Shown: positions 50,601 through 59,266, numbered from the stretch's first letter. The stretch is 64,000 bases of DNA from a bacterium (GCA_016708315.1 JADJGC010000006.1:83464-147463); one strand, 5' to 3'. Program-made: numbers and translations. Notes: a model not told the origin generated them from the sequence alone.

Positions 50601-51505
50601 GGCGCGTCGTCCCACGTATTGAAATCTCCCCCATTGGCGTAAAACATCACGAAATCCTGATCGCCGAAATTCCCATCGCTTTCGCCGAATATGGTAATCG
50701 CCATCTCCATCAGCGAGTCGTGCGGCGTCGTGTTCGAATTCGGCAGCGGGCGCCCGCCTGCGTTGAATAGCCTGATCGTCCTCGGATCAACAGCACCGAT
50801 ATTGACCCCTGCGTTGACAAGATCCGTCCGCGAGATTCTGTAGATGCCGCTCTGAGTAATCGCAATTCTCAGCCAATTGCTCGATTGTGCGAACGGATTG
50901 TAAATCTCCTTTGGCGTCGCAACCTTCGAATAAGCACTCCAGTTGCGAGCTTCAGCGCTATTCACCGCCAGACCGTCGAGAACCCGATCAAGCGGACCCG
51001 CCGGAGTTTGTGCTGTTTCCACATTTGGCTCACCAAACGACAGTTCGACATCCGCCGCAGAGACTTCGTACCATTCGCCGCCCTGATTGGCTATCTTCGG
51101 TATGATGATTTTCCCCAGCCAACGTCCTCGCACCAGCACTGGCTCAACAATCTGAACCCGCGTTGCCGGACCGTCCGTCAATGAGTTTGAAACTCCCGCT
51201 GCCTGCTTGCCGACGATGATATTGCTCCGCTCAAAAGCCACTTCGTTCGAAGGCGCCCAGAAGCAGATCACATGAGCATCAACCGTAAGGCTGTCATCGA
51301 ACGCAAAACTTGACTGCTGTGAATTGGATAGTCTCGTAGATGTGGATAATGCGCTTTTATTGGCTGTAGCATCCGCTTCCCAACGCAATGACAACTGCCG
51401 TTCATTGGCAATATTGATCGCTACGCCTGCAAAACTAATAGTGCTGAATTGGGAAATCAGAAGTGCAGCAATAGATATGAGAACGCTATACGAGATTCTG
51501 GACAT
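47639..51505 (-). CDS. porU: PorU-like gingipain-family (C25) peptidase of type IX secretion
   Basis: 1288 residues with signal peptide (ISYSVLISIAALLISQFSTISFA). The C25 domain occupies about 550-960, with catalytic His800 (VNYTGHGNQNLWADE) and Cys835 (FNASCSIGFFD). An Ig-like region and a C-terminal FlgD/type-A-like domain follow (YPNPVQQGCEFSYSLS ... NGVYLIQMSA). Size, layout and position directly ahead of porV match PorU, the sortase that cleaves sorting domains and attaches cargo, as in the PG26-PG27 pair of Porphyromonas. A secreted gingipain-like protease is the alternative reading, less likely given the neighbour. Confidence 0.85.
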   Translation of the reverse strand: MSRISYSVLISIAALLISQFSTISFAGVAINIANERQLSLRWEADATANKSALSTSTRLSNSQQSSFAFDDSLTVDAHVICFWAPSNEVAFERSNIIVGKQAAGVSNSLTDGPATRVQIVEPVLVRGRWLGKIIIPKIANQGGEWYEVSAADVELSFGEPNVETAQTPAGPLDRVLDGLAVNSAEARNWSAYSKVATPKEIYNPFAQSSNWLRIAITQSGIYRISRTDLVNAGVNIGAVDPRTIRLFNAGGRPLPNSNTTPHDSLMEMAITIFGESDGNFGDQDFVMFYANGGDFNTWDDAPGFVRHPYSDRNVYYMTFGGTFTTPVKRMAVVDGTLPNAVDTVSQFTDYLHFEEEAQLSSSGGDIFDYYNWYWGLAGDLTMFVTLPQPVAQSVNRLWIKTTRQSFTLRLNNFELTRESSGSNVHSYTSDRFTTGLNQIALDYQLNDGYTDDVFVELQRTLTLPASGELMFTGAGNGSLRAFKMNGQFATPYLIGIGDLHNQVLITANSSANQLVFSENIPNGEVAPYFVANTSALKTPLSIVSTQIDDIKSAGNGADLIVITHDNFYASAQVYAAYRQAHDNLRVRTVRISDVYAQFSGGRLDPIAIRDFLRHAYYNWSGAKPSYCLLVGDGVYDFRNNLGTGGVNYVPPFVVDADETVSDENFVFLDSLFDLDSDNSYPEDRGVDMVIARWPVKSTAEFQTVFDKMKSYDEGADAGSWRNMITLIADDENHPQSSLPEIFHTQDTEVLATTIISPTFVLDKIYGIAYPFGAAAEKPLMREDIIRAINDGRLIVNYTGHGNQNLWADERIFRRTQDIPRLNNTARQPLIFNASCSIGFFDDPRSEGMAEDLLRYANGGAVGTISATRLVYSRPNFEFNKAGMTQLLGDKNYTIAEAVFVTKLLRQGGFGVGDNDRKYIYIGDPLTRLAIAPNEIQYVTFEPDSLVALTVTELAGQIVNKDGIKQDSFDGTATVSVFDNSRERSVSIPFGSSAFTVNYTEYGPEIYRGSIAVTDGDFSLKFVVPKDITYGGRDARISGYAAGSGTGAAGAIFPIAIGSINKDVVDSVGPEITLILAGSATLNEGATVTPGSELTIELFDSLGINLSGEIGHGIEVQFDDNREFSYELTDSFTYVADSYQRGSAKMKLPNLSAGEHSLRVKAWDSANNSSQKLVSVNVSSSAGLEIRDLLCYPNPVQQGCEFSYSLSADADDVTLKLFTLSGLEIWSSGNLPGTRGYHQGISWNGLDTDGDRIANGVYLIQMSARPTNGGGESVDNKKATASGKLVVLK

Positions 51506-51535
51506 CAGTTCAATCGACCTAACCTTAGAATTTCG

Positions 51536-51563
51536 AGTATACTCACGTCGCCGGATTCTGCAA
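51536..51563 (-). promoter_or_regulatory. Putative promoter of the porU operon
   Basis: Minus strand: TTGCAG (51563-51558), 16-base spacer, TATACT (51541-51536). Predicted start near 51529, about 24 bases ahead of porU. The -10 is good and the -35 weak. Confidence 0.4.
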
Positions 51564-51956
51564 ACTAAAAAACGGCAAACGTAAGTCAGCTCTGAACTTG
51601 TAATGCTCCGCTGTCGCGGACAACTTCATTACCTATCGGTCGATAAAACTACTCCGTATCTCCTTAATAACTTTCTCGTTAGAAATTAACTACTTTGCTC
51701 CCCATTTGTCAATCTGTTCGTGCAACTTTCCTGCCAACTTGACGACCTATGGGAACTTTTCATGATTTGATTTGCCTTGCATTATAACCTCTTCATTTGC
51801 GTCAAGTTCCAGCTATCATTGCAAGAATCTCGTCAACGAAAATCGACACTTCGACTCCCCATTCCATACCCTTTTCTGCACTCGCGTGCATATCTTGAAC
51901 ACTCACCACCCTTTCACTGACACAGAACCCGAGTCAATTCGACTTTCATTTCCCTG
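51564..51956. other. Intergenic divergent spacer, no gene seen
   Basis: About 390 AT-rich bases between porU (minus) and the small plus-strand gene. No convincing reading frame, RNA gene or long repeat is visible; it probably holds regulatory sites for both directions. Confidence 0.5.
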
Positions 51957-51986
51957 TTGCTAAAAATCACCCTAACGGCCTATATT
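51957..51986 (+). promoter_or_regulatory. Putative promoter for the small gene and protease
   Basis: TTGCTA (51957-51962), 18-base spacer, TATATT (51981-51986). Predicted transcription start near 51993, seven bases before ATG 52000. Confidence 0.4.
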
Positions 51987-51999
51987 GTCTGTGACAAGG

Positions 52000-52326
52000 A
52001 TGTCGACTTCAATACCGGACGGAGCTCACCCTCACGGGCTTATCGCCAGATTCAAAGTCGACAAAGGCTGGGTAAACAAAGGAATTTTGCGTTCAGAAGG
52101 TGCTCTTCACCTTCCGGGCGCAGAATTCCCCGGTCATACACAATTGAGTGTTGTGCTCGCCGGTGTCTTCACCTCCGGTGAGTTCATTGCCTCGGGTTGT
52201 ATGGCGCCGGATCGTCGACTGCACGGTGAGTCCATTTGGGCAGATCAGGACTTATTCGCCGCACCGCCGGCGCCTCAACCGCTATCGCAAAAAGACCTCG
52301 CATACATACAGAATGTCGTATACTAA
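52000..52326 (+). CDS. Small hypothetical protein
   Basis: About 108 residues from ATG 52000; an in-frame TTG at 51985 lies inside the putative -10 and is excluded. No Shine-Dalgarno sequence is visible, consistent with a nearly leaderless message. No signal peptide or membrane helix; the central part (ALHLPGAEFPGHTQLSVVLAG) could be beta-stranded and the C-terminus is Pro/Ala-rich. I do not recognise a family. The protease gene begins three bases after its stop, so they are likely co-transcribed. Confidence 0.5.
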   Translation: MSTSIPDGAHPHGLIARFKVDKGWVNKGILRSEGALHLPGAEFPGHTQLSVVLAGVFTSGEFIASGCMAPDRRLHGESIWADQDLFAAPPAPQPLSQKDLAYIQNVVY

Positions 52327-52329
52327 ATC

Positions 52330-53259
52330 ATGTTTGGTGTTCGAATCCACAGCCTGATTTCGTCGCTTCTTCTCTCCATCGCCCTGTTCCCTTCGCTCGC
52401 ACTCTGTGGTGACGCTCTCAAAGTCCCTTTTCGCATCGAGCGCAACCGCATTATCATCCCAACCCAAGTCAACGGCTCGCCACCACTGAGTATCATCCTC
52501 GACACCGGAATGCGTTTCGACGGCGTCTACTTGTTTCATCAGGACGCGTTGAAATTGATCGACACAACCGGAGCCGTCGAGGCACGCGTCCCTGGCGCTG
52601 GAAGCGGCGAAGCCTCTATTGTAACGATGATCGAGACAGGAAACGTCAAATTCGGCGAGGTCATCATCACGAATCAGCGCATAATGGTATCTCACAGTGC
52701 GCACACCCAGACCTTTCCTACCGACGGTGTCATTGGCTGGAATCTCTTCGGCCATTACATCGTTGAGGTTGATTACGACCAACAACTAATCCAATTGAGG
52801 GACACGGCATACTTCTCCTTTGATTCAAGCTGGACAGTTATTCCCGTTGAAATGCGCGATGATTTTCCCTTTTTCGATATCACTGTCGAAGTCGTCGATG
52901 GCGAAGTCGTGCCGCTCGAGGTTTACATCGATCTCGCATCTGGTGATGTGCTCGAACTGCTCGTCCACCCAAATCAAAAATTTACTCTTCCGAAAAACGT
53001 GACTTGGGACCGGCTCGGCACTGGACTTAGCGGCGACATTTACGGAAACCGGGGACGCAGCAAACGTCTGCTACTGGGCGGCTATGAACTGACGAATGTT
53101 ACGACTTCCTTTGCCCCAACCGAAGTCCGCTCCAAACAAGAAACCGGCGATGGCATCTTTGGCAATGACCTCATTCGCCGATTCAACATCGTATTTGATT
53201 ACCCCCATCAGCGCCTATTGATCAAACCCAACAAAACCTTCACGCAACCCTTTGAATAG
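52330..53259 (+). CDS. Retropepsin-like aspartic protease, exported
   Basis: 309 residues. Signal peptide (LISSLLLSIALFPSLALCG). The first lobe has the aspartyl signature LSIILDTGMRFDGVYL and a later VIGWNLFGHYIVEVDY; the second lobe repeats the layout with LEVYIDLASGDVLELL and GIFGNDLIRRFNIVFDYPHQRLL. The second active-site motif is DLAS rather than DTGA or DSGA, so one lobe may be catalytically weak or the enzyme may work with a single canonical motif. Probably periplasmic. Confidence 0.8.
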   Translation: MFGVRIHSLISSLLLSIALFPSLALCGDALKVPFRIERNRIIIPTQVNGSPPLSIILDTGMRFDGVYLFHQDALKLIDTTGAVEARVPGAGSGEASIVTMIETGNVKFGEVIITNQRIMVSHSAHTQTFPTDGVIGWNLFGHYIVEVDYDQQLIQLRDTAYFSFDSSWTVIPVEMRDDFPFFDITVEVVDGEVVPLEVYIDLASGDVLELLVHPNQKFTLPKNVTWDRLGTGLSGDIYGNRGRSKRLLLGGYELTNVTTSFAPTEVRSKQETGDGIFGNDLIRRFNIVFDYPHQRLLIKPNKTFTQPFE

Positions 53260-53304
53260 ACACATATTGTAAACTCCCCGACAATCGACTACTTTTCCCT
53301 AGCG

Positions 53305-53814
53305 TCACTTCTTCGCAAAATCCTCCGTCGCATGAGAGAAGTGCATTTGCACAATCTTCCAGTCGCCATCGCGTTTTTCCAAGACTCCCGTCCACCGCAC
53401 ATTCTCCCAATTTGCCGGCTTGCCGTCCCACTCATTGAAGTCATCTAAGTAACACGACCACCACGCACAGTCGCCCGACTGCGACAGGCTGACCCGCAGA
53501 TCCTTGAAATCCGCTTTAATTGCCTTGAATGCCGGATTCATGAACAAATTGTCTACCAGGTCCTGGAAAGCCGCAAATCCAGATATCGTACCGGCGTTGT
53601 CAGGGCTGAAATAGAACAGCGTCGAGTCGTTGACGAACGAATTGTACAACAGCTCCTTGTCCTTGTTGACCGCCCACGTGATCGAGTTCTTTATAACTTG
53701 CTCGACTATTGCCTTTTCTGCCCGACTATCGATTTTCTCGGTCATCTTTCGACATCCTCCCGTTAGTATTGCCAAAATCACTAACACTACCAACATCTGC
53801 CAAAATCGGTGCAT
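53305..53814 (-). CDS. NTF2/SnoaL-like lipoprotein
   Basis: 169 residues from ATG 53814, chosen because it starts a lipoprotein signal (MLVVLVILAILTGGC) and has GCGAGG six bases upstream; the frame extends 30 codons further without support. The mature part fits a SnoaL/DUF4440-type cone fold: AVNKDKELLYNSFVNDSTLFYF, GFAAFQDLVDNLF, and the terminal GVLEKRDGDWKIVQMHFSHA. Ligand or enzymatic role unknown. Confidence 0.8.
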   Translation of the reverse strand: MHRFWQMLVVLVILAILTGGCRKMTEKIDSRAEKAIVEQVIKNSITWAVNKDKELLYNSFVNDSTLFYFSPDNAGTISGFAAFQDLVDNLFMNPAFKAIKADFKDLRVSLSQSGDCAWWSCYLDDFNEWDGKPANWENVRWTGVLEKRDGDWKIVQMHFSHATEDFAKK

Positions 53815-54016
53815 GGTATACCTCGCTTTGAGGCACGTGGTCGGGTTCAACCACGACCTCCTGTAATCAGCGGCACAATGATTGATAATTACATATACGT
53901 TCAATGGCGCTTATCGTTGCTTTATTGTTCAGCACGCGCCCGATAAGGAAGTCTGTCTCCTGCTTGTGCATTTAACGAACGGATTTGCCGCAAGGTTGAC
54001 GACGCCCAATCCCTGC

Positions 54017-54044
54017 TTGATTTATTCCCACTTGGTGCTATATT
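54017..54044 (+). promoter_or_regulatory. Putative promoter of the dockerin gene
   Basis: TTGATT (54017-54022), 16-base spacer, TATATT (54039-54044); AAGGA precedes ATG 54088. Confidence 0.35.
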
Positions 54045-54087
54045 CAAACTGATAGCTCGACTACTTACTCGCTCAAGGATACTCACA

Positions 54088-55554
54088 ATGCGCTACTCTG
54101 CCACCGCACTGACATTCTTTGCCCTTCTTCTGTCTTCTTCTCTGTTCGCGCAAAGTTTCCCGACACCATATGCTCCCAACTTTCACAGCGCGCCTGACTC
54201 AAACACCACTTTTCAATATGATATCCCCGACTCAACCTTCTACAGCCCAGCCGCGGTTTATCGAATGAACTACCGCAATGTCAGTTCCACCGCTTGGAAT
54301 CAAGTCGCGATGGATGTTCTGTATCAAACTTGCTCGACTTGGACCGTTTCCGGCGCACTCAACTATTTCCCGCCTTCAGGAAATCTCGAATACTATTTCC
54401 GCTCCGAGGTCGACACCATCGTTATATCCCAGTCACCGAAGAACGCCGCCAACACCTTCCCGGTCTCGGTTGATCTGCTCGCCGACATGGGTTCCGACCC
54501 GATTGGCGATGTCGACGGCGGTGGCGGCACGCATCTCGATATCACTGCCTGCGCTATGAGCTATTCCGATACCCGCATCTATGCACGTTTGACCAACAAT
54601 GGCGGCGGATTCCCAACCTCCAGCGGCTTCAATTTCTTCCTCTACTCAGTGGGCATTATCGATCCCGACGCCACTGACTCTGCCGCCTATGCGATGATCT
54701 ATGTCAATGTTCCGCTCGTGTTGAGCGCCGGCTTATACAGAATCAATCCCGTCGACAGTTCCTTCACCAAGATTGGCAATATCTCGACTAATATCAGCGG
54801 CAGTAATCTCAACCTTGCCTGCAACATCGCCGACCTCACTGCCCAACCCGGCTGGTCGACTTGGCCGCCACCCTCGGGGATGATCTTCACCGCTCCGGTT
54901 ACTGCAACCCAGAATCTCACCGACTTGACCAGTAATGACATTGGTCGCGCCGGAGGATTTGTTCCCTCGTCACAAGTCCTTGCCTATGGCGCCAACATTG
55001 CCCCGACCTTGTCTTCGCCGCAAATCTCGTTCACCGATGACTCGGTTTCTGCTTCGATAACTTTTGCCGATCCGGACAACAATCTCGCAACCCTGCTTCG
55101 CTTCGTATTTGGCGGTACATCTTTCGAAATGGTAGCCTGCGAGAAGCTCTACCAATCCGGCACAGACTTCGACGTAACTGTCGACTACGACACTTCCGGT
55201 TGGTATGAGTACTACTTCGAGTTTTCCGATGGCCGCGACACTGTCGCGACCACACCACAGATGATTCACGTGCAAACATTGCTCATCGGCGATTGCGATG
55301 GCAGCGGCTCTATCACAATCTCCGATGCCGTCTTCCTGATAAGCTACATCTTCGCCGGCGGATCTCCGCCAGTTCCTCTGCAAGTCGGTGACGTCAACTG
55401 CGATACCCAAGTCTCTGTCTCCGATGCCGTCTACTTGATCAGTTACATCTTTGCCGGCGGACCCCCGCCATGCACCTATGGGGTCACCTTACTCGGCCCC
55501 AAGCCGGCAACGGTGGGTCCGAACTCTCGTTTCGAATCACACCCTATTTCATAG
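54088..55554 (+). CDS. Exported protein with C-terminal dockerin pair
   Basis: 488 residues. Signal peptide (ALTFFALLLSSSLFAQ). A beta-rich middle (about 40-330) and an Ig-like segment (LSSPQISFTDDSVSASITFADPDN) precede two dockerin repeats (GDCDGSGSITISDAVFLISYIFAGG and GDVNCDTQVSVSDAVYLISYIFAGG, split here at about 55290-55360 and 55385-55465). The protein should end shortly after GGPPPC, but runs on for 26 residues with no dockerin similarity (TYGVTLLGPKPATVGPNSRF...). No cohesin is seen in this window. Middle domain function unknown. Confidence 0.82.
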   Translation: MRYSATALTFFALLLSSSLFAQSFPTPYAPNFHSAPDSNTTFQYDIPDSTFYSPAAVYRMNYRNVSSTAWNQVAMDVLYQTCSTWTVSGALNYFPPSGNLEYYFRSEVDTIVISQSPKNAANTFPVSVDLLADMGSDPIGDVDGGGGTHLDITACAMSYSDTRIYARLTNNGGGFPTSSGFNFFLYSVGIIDPDATDSAAYAMIYVNVPLVLSAGLYRINPVDSSFTKIGNISTNISGSNLNLACNIADLTAQPGWSTWPPPSGMIFTAPVTATQNLTDLTSNDIGRAGGFVPSSQVLAYGANIAPTLSSPQISFTDDSVSASITFADPDNNLATLLRFVFGGTSFEMVACEKLYQSGTDFDVTVDYDTSGWYEYYFEFSDGRDTVATTPQMIHVQTLLIGDCDGSGSITISDAVFLISYIFAGGSPPVPLQVGDVNCDTQVSVSDAVYLISYIFAGGPPPCTYGVTLLGPKPATVGPNSRFESHPIS

Positions 55555-55583
55555 CATACCGTCGCAGAGTGATAAGAGTTTTC

Positions 55584-55608
55584 CCCCTCTCCCATTTTGG
55601 GAGAGGGG
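55584..55608. repeat. Interspersed palindrome CCCCTCTCCCA-TTT-TGGGAGAGGGG, copy 1
   Basis: Perfect 11-bp arms with a 3-base loop, 29 bases after the dockerin gene stop, followed by TTAGTGGTGAGGG. Four more copies lie in this window, all intergenic. It could also serve as a terminator, but it lacks a T-tract. Confidence 0.75.
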
Positions 55609-55705
55609 TTAGTGGTGAGGGCGTTTACAGGGAGGTGAGGGCGTCTTGTACGAGTCGCTCCGAACCTTCATTCCAAAGCACCTCTTCCCGTATCATATAA
55701 AAAGA

Positions 55706-55734
55706 TTGACGCACGCCTCAGAAAGCGATACAAT
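55706..55734 (+). promoter_or_regulatory. Strong sigma-70-type promoter of the polyprenyl synthase gene
   Basis: TTGACG (55706-55711), exactly 17 bases, TACAAT (55729-55734). Only seven bases separate the -10 from ATG 55742, so transcription should begin at the start codon. Confidence 0.6.
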
Positions 55735-55741
55735 ACAGCCC

Positions 55742-56725
55742 ATGTTGAAGAGCAGCGAACTGAAAGAACTGATAAAACCAATCGAGGCCGACCTTGAGCG
55801 TTTCAAAAAGCTCGAAGTCCGTGTTCTCAAAAATGAGTCGCCGCTCATTTTCACCATCTCCAAGCACATCCTCAACACCCGTGGCAAGCGGCTCCGTCCG
55901 ACCTTTGCGTTCCTCGTTGCCAAGACGACCGGCTTCAAGTCGCCGCACTTAGTTGAAGCTGCACTTGCGGTTGAGATGATTCATACGGCAACCTTACTCC
56001 ATGATGACGTAATTGACGAGTCGGACACCCGCCGGGGCGAGTCGACGGTCAACAGCAAGTGGAGTAATCTTGTATCGGTTTTGATGGGCGACTATTTTTT
56101 CGCCAAAGCCTTTACTCTGCTGGTCAAAACCGGCTCGCTCGAAATGCTCGAACGCGTCTCAAAGGCTACCGAACGGGTCTCTGTTGGTGAACTTCGCCAA
56201 ATCGAAGAAGCCCACAACTACGAGCTTACCGAACCCGACTATATCAAGATCATTTCCGACAAAACCGCCAGCCTCTTCCAGGCATCCGCGGCATCAGCGC
56301 CGATATTGTCCGGTGCCTCCGAGGAGATGGTCAAGCGCCTTGCATTCTTTGGCGAATACACTGGCTGTGCCTTCCAAATTGCGGATGACCTTCTCGATTT
56401 CGTCGGTGAGGCCGAACGCACCGGCAAGAAAGTCGGCAACGACCTGATCAACGGCAAAATCACCCTGCCTTTGATTCACGCTTTCCGCAAGTCACAAGCC
56501 CGCACCAAAAAGAGCATTATCAAGATTCTCGAAAACGGCGTCGAGCAGAAGGGCTTTGATACAGTCCTTGATTTCATTCAGGATTCCGGCGGCATCGACT
56601 ATGCCCGCACTCGCGCCCAGTCGCTTGCCGATCAGGCTCTGTCGTACTTGAAACCCTTTGCCAACAGCCGCCACTATGATTCGCTCGAAAAACTGGCCAC
56701 TTTTTCGATAAATCGTGACGTTTAA
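55742..56725 (+). CDS. Polyprenyl diphosphate synthase
   Basis: 327 residues. Family motifs: TRGKRLRP (47-53), first Asp-rich motif HDDVIDESDTRRG (D88, D89, D92) and second motif FQIADDLLDFVG (about 215-226). Helical throughout. It condenses isopentenyl diphosphate onto an allylic diphosphate to build the C30-C50 chains for quinones or carriers. The small residues before the first motif suggest a long-chain product, but chain length cannot be fixed by eye. No Shine-Dalgarno sequence before ATG 55742, fitting the leaderless promoter placement. Confidence 0.92.
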   Translation: MLKSSELKELIKPIEADLERFKKLEVRVLKNESPLIFTISKHILNTRGKRLRPTFAFLVAKTTGFKSPHLVEAALAVEMIHTATLLHDDVIDESDTRRGESTVNSKWSNLVSVLMGDYFFAKAFTLLVKTGSLEMLERVSKATERVSVGELRQIEEAHNYELTEPDYIKIISDKTASLFQASAASAPILSGASEEMVKRLAFFGEYTGCAFQIADDLLDFVGEAERTGKKVGNDLINGKITLPLIHAFRKSQARTKKSIIKILENGVEQKGFDTVLDFIQDSGGIDYARTRAQSLADQALSYLKPFANSRHYDSLEKLATFSINRDV

Positions 56726-56772
56726 TTTTCTCTTGATACATCTTTTCACCCCTCCGGCAGTATAACCATAAT

Positions 56773-58960
56773 ATGCTGAACGTTTTGCTGGTCACACATT
56801 ACAGCCTGTCGTTCACCTCGGTTTGGCTGTGGGTGATCACTCTGACATTCCTCGCGACAATTGCCGCGACCTATTTCTATTATCGCCGCACCAATCCGAT
56901 GCTGACCCGTGGTTTCCGGATTACACTGGGCGTTTTGCGCGGACTCGCACTCGCCGCCTTGTTCTTCGTTTTTGCCGAACCGTTGCTGATTATGGAAAAC
57001 TCGGAGTCGAAGCCGGCCACCGTCGCGATACTAGTCGATAACTCAACTTCCATGGCGCGCAATCGCCACTCATCTGAACAATTTGCCCAAATCGAAAATA
57101 TCATCACCGGCATCGAATCCAGACTCCCTGCCGGATCAGAGATCATCCGTTATGCCTTCGCCGACACACTTACTCGCGATGGCGTTATCGACGGCTCATT
57201 TCCCGTCACAGCAATTGGCAACGTTCTGAACGCCCTTGACAAAGAACTCGCTGAGGCAAACTTGCAGGGCGTGATTCTCCTCTCGGACGGCGTTTCCAAT
57301 TTTGGCGCCAACCCTGTTACCGAGTCCCGCTCTCTTGGCGTCCCGGTAACAACACTCGGTTTTGGCGATCCGAACCCGCTCGCTGATATTAAGATTTCGC
57401 AGATCAACTGCAACCCCATCGGTTTTGTCGGCAAAGATTTCCCAATGGAAGTCATCATCGAGTCGCGGGGCTTTGAGAATCTCCGTCTGCCGATTCGCAT
57501 CCGGCAAGGCGAGCGCGTCCTCGTTCAAGAAGACATCGACCTTGAGGGCCAGGGGCGCCAACAAAAGGTCGCTCTTTCGTTTTTGCCCGCCAAAGAAGGT
57601 GATATCGTACTGGAAGCATCTGCACCGGTTCAATCAAACGAAGAGTCCGAGAAGAACAATAGCAAACAGGTTTCGGTTAAGATTCGCGCAAGTCAAATTC
57701 GCATCCTGCTGGCAACATCCTCGCTGAATTGGGATTTCAAATTCTTCAATCGCGCGCTTGCAGCGAAACAAGATTTCAAGATCGACCAGTACATCAACTC
57801 CCCTCAGCGCATTAACGGCACGATTCCGTTTCCCGGAAAATGTCGATGCGCTCGCCGCCTATGATGCGTTGATATTGCTCGATTTTGATTCCGATTGGCT
57901 CGCCGATCACAAACAATTACTCGATGCATTTTTCGAGCGCACCGGCAAAGGCATGTTCTTCCTCGCTGGCGAAAATTTCGGCGGACGTCCCAAAACGCGG
58001 CTCCCTGCGGACCTGTTGCCGTATCAGCCCGTGAAGTCGAACTTCGCGATCGTTACGCAGGAAACGAATCTCCAACTTACCGAGCGTGGTCGCATTCATC
58101 CTTTGATGCGTCTTTCCGAAGATGGCGCCACAACTCAACGACTTCTCAATGCGCTTCCGCCGTTTGCAGGTTTCCTTCGCGCCGAGAATCTTCGCCCCGA
58201 AGCCACCGTCATCGGCATCGTACCCGGCGCCGCAACACCTGACCAGTCGATTCCGATTTTGGCTGCACAGCGGTATCGCAACGGCAAGATTGCGATTCTC
58301 TCGGCATTTCCGCTCTGGCGTCTTGATTTCCTCGCCAAGAGCATCAACGAATCCGATTCGACCTACAACAAGATGATTGACAATCTGGTACTCTGGCTCG
58401 TCGCCCGAGAAGATGTCGAACGCGTTACCATCACACCCGAGCGCCCCATTTTCATCGCCGGTGAATCAGTACGACTCAATGCCCGCGTCTTAGATGAAAG
58501 CTATATCCCGATCGACAACGCCGAAGTTGAAGCCTCCCTTAGCTCGCGCCAGAATCCCGGCGACAGCATGGTCGTCAGTTTCCGCTATGACCGACCGGGC
58601 AACTATTCGGCGGACTTGCATTACCTGCCGTCCGGCGAATACGAAGTCAAAGGCACCGTCAAACGCGAAGGCGTCGCCATCGGCAGACCGTCATCGTCAT
58701 TCATCGTCGAACCTTATAGTTTGGAAGACCTCTCCCAGACCGCCAATTTCGACGCGCTCAAACGCATCAGCGAAGTCTCCGGCGGTCAATTCTATGCCGT
58801 CGCCGACACCGCATCCATCACGCAGTTCTCCGGCCTCGCTCCGAAGACTTTTACTTCCCGCAGCGAACTAACCCTTTTCGACAACAAATTCCTGCTGGTG
58901 TTCATCATCCTGATGCTCTGCACCGAATGGTATCTGCGCAAGCGCTACCAACTGCTGTAG
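56773..58960 (+). CDS. VWA-domain membrane protein of the glutamine-amidotransferase-like type, one frameshift
   Basis: About 728 residues when repaired. Two N-terminal helices (VWLWVITLTFLATIAATYFYY; ITLGVLRGLALAALFFVFAEP), a VWA domain with VAILVDNSTSMARNRHSS and LLSDGVSNFGANP, then Ig-like and amidotransferase-like segments, and a last helix (KFLLVFIILMLCTEWYL). The frame breaks at 57832-57834: one extra C in CCC separates GTIPF from PENVDALAAYDALILLD. Proteins of this layout are often encoded near Bat-like genes, but here it stands 24 kb away. The MIDAS is D-N-S-T-S. Function unknown. Confidence 0.82.
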
Positions 58961-59023
58961 TCAGCCTGACCCAATTTAGTTTAACAAGTCCTCTTGGAAC
59001 TTGATATTCCATCATGATTGTCA

Positions 59024-59043
59024 TTCCCGCGGAAGCGGGAATC
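59024..59043. repeat. REP-like palindrome ATTCCCGC-GGAA-GCGGGAAT
   Basis: Perfect 8-bp arms, within GTCATTCCCGC...GCGGGAATCCAG, a repeat type common in many bacterial genomes. The rest of the 300-base gap between the VWA gene and enolase shows no gene. Confidence 0.7.
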
Positions 59044-59266
59044 CAGGTTAGCGGCGCAGATCAAATCCTCAGCTTACCTCGCACTTCAGTTGAGTGCTTT
59101 AGGGGTTGCGCTGAAATGCTGGTTTGTATTTCTCACCCCAAGTTGACCACAGCGAAGTTCGAAGAGTTGTCTGCGACGTTCGCGCGCCCCCCAAAGTTTT
59201 ATCTTGCTCCTAACTTTTTACTTCATACTTTCACCGCAAAGTCTGTCTGTTTAAGGAGTTTTGGCT

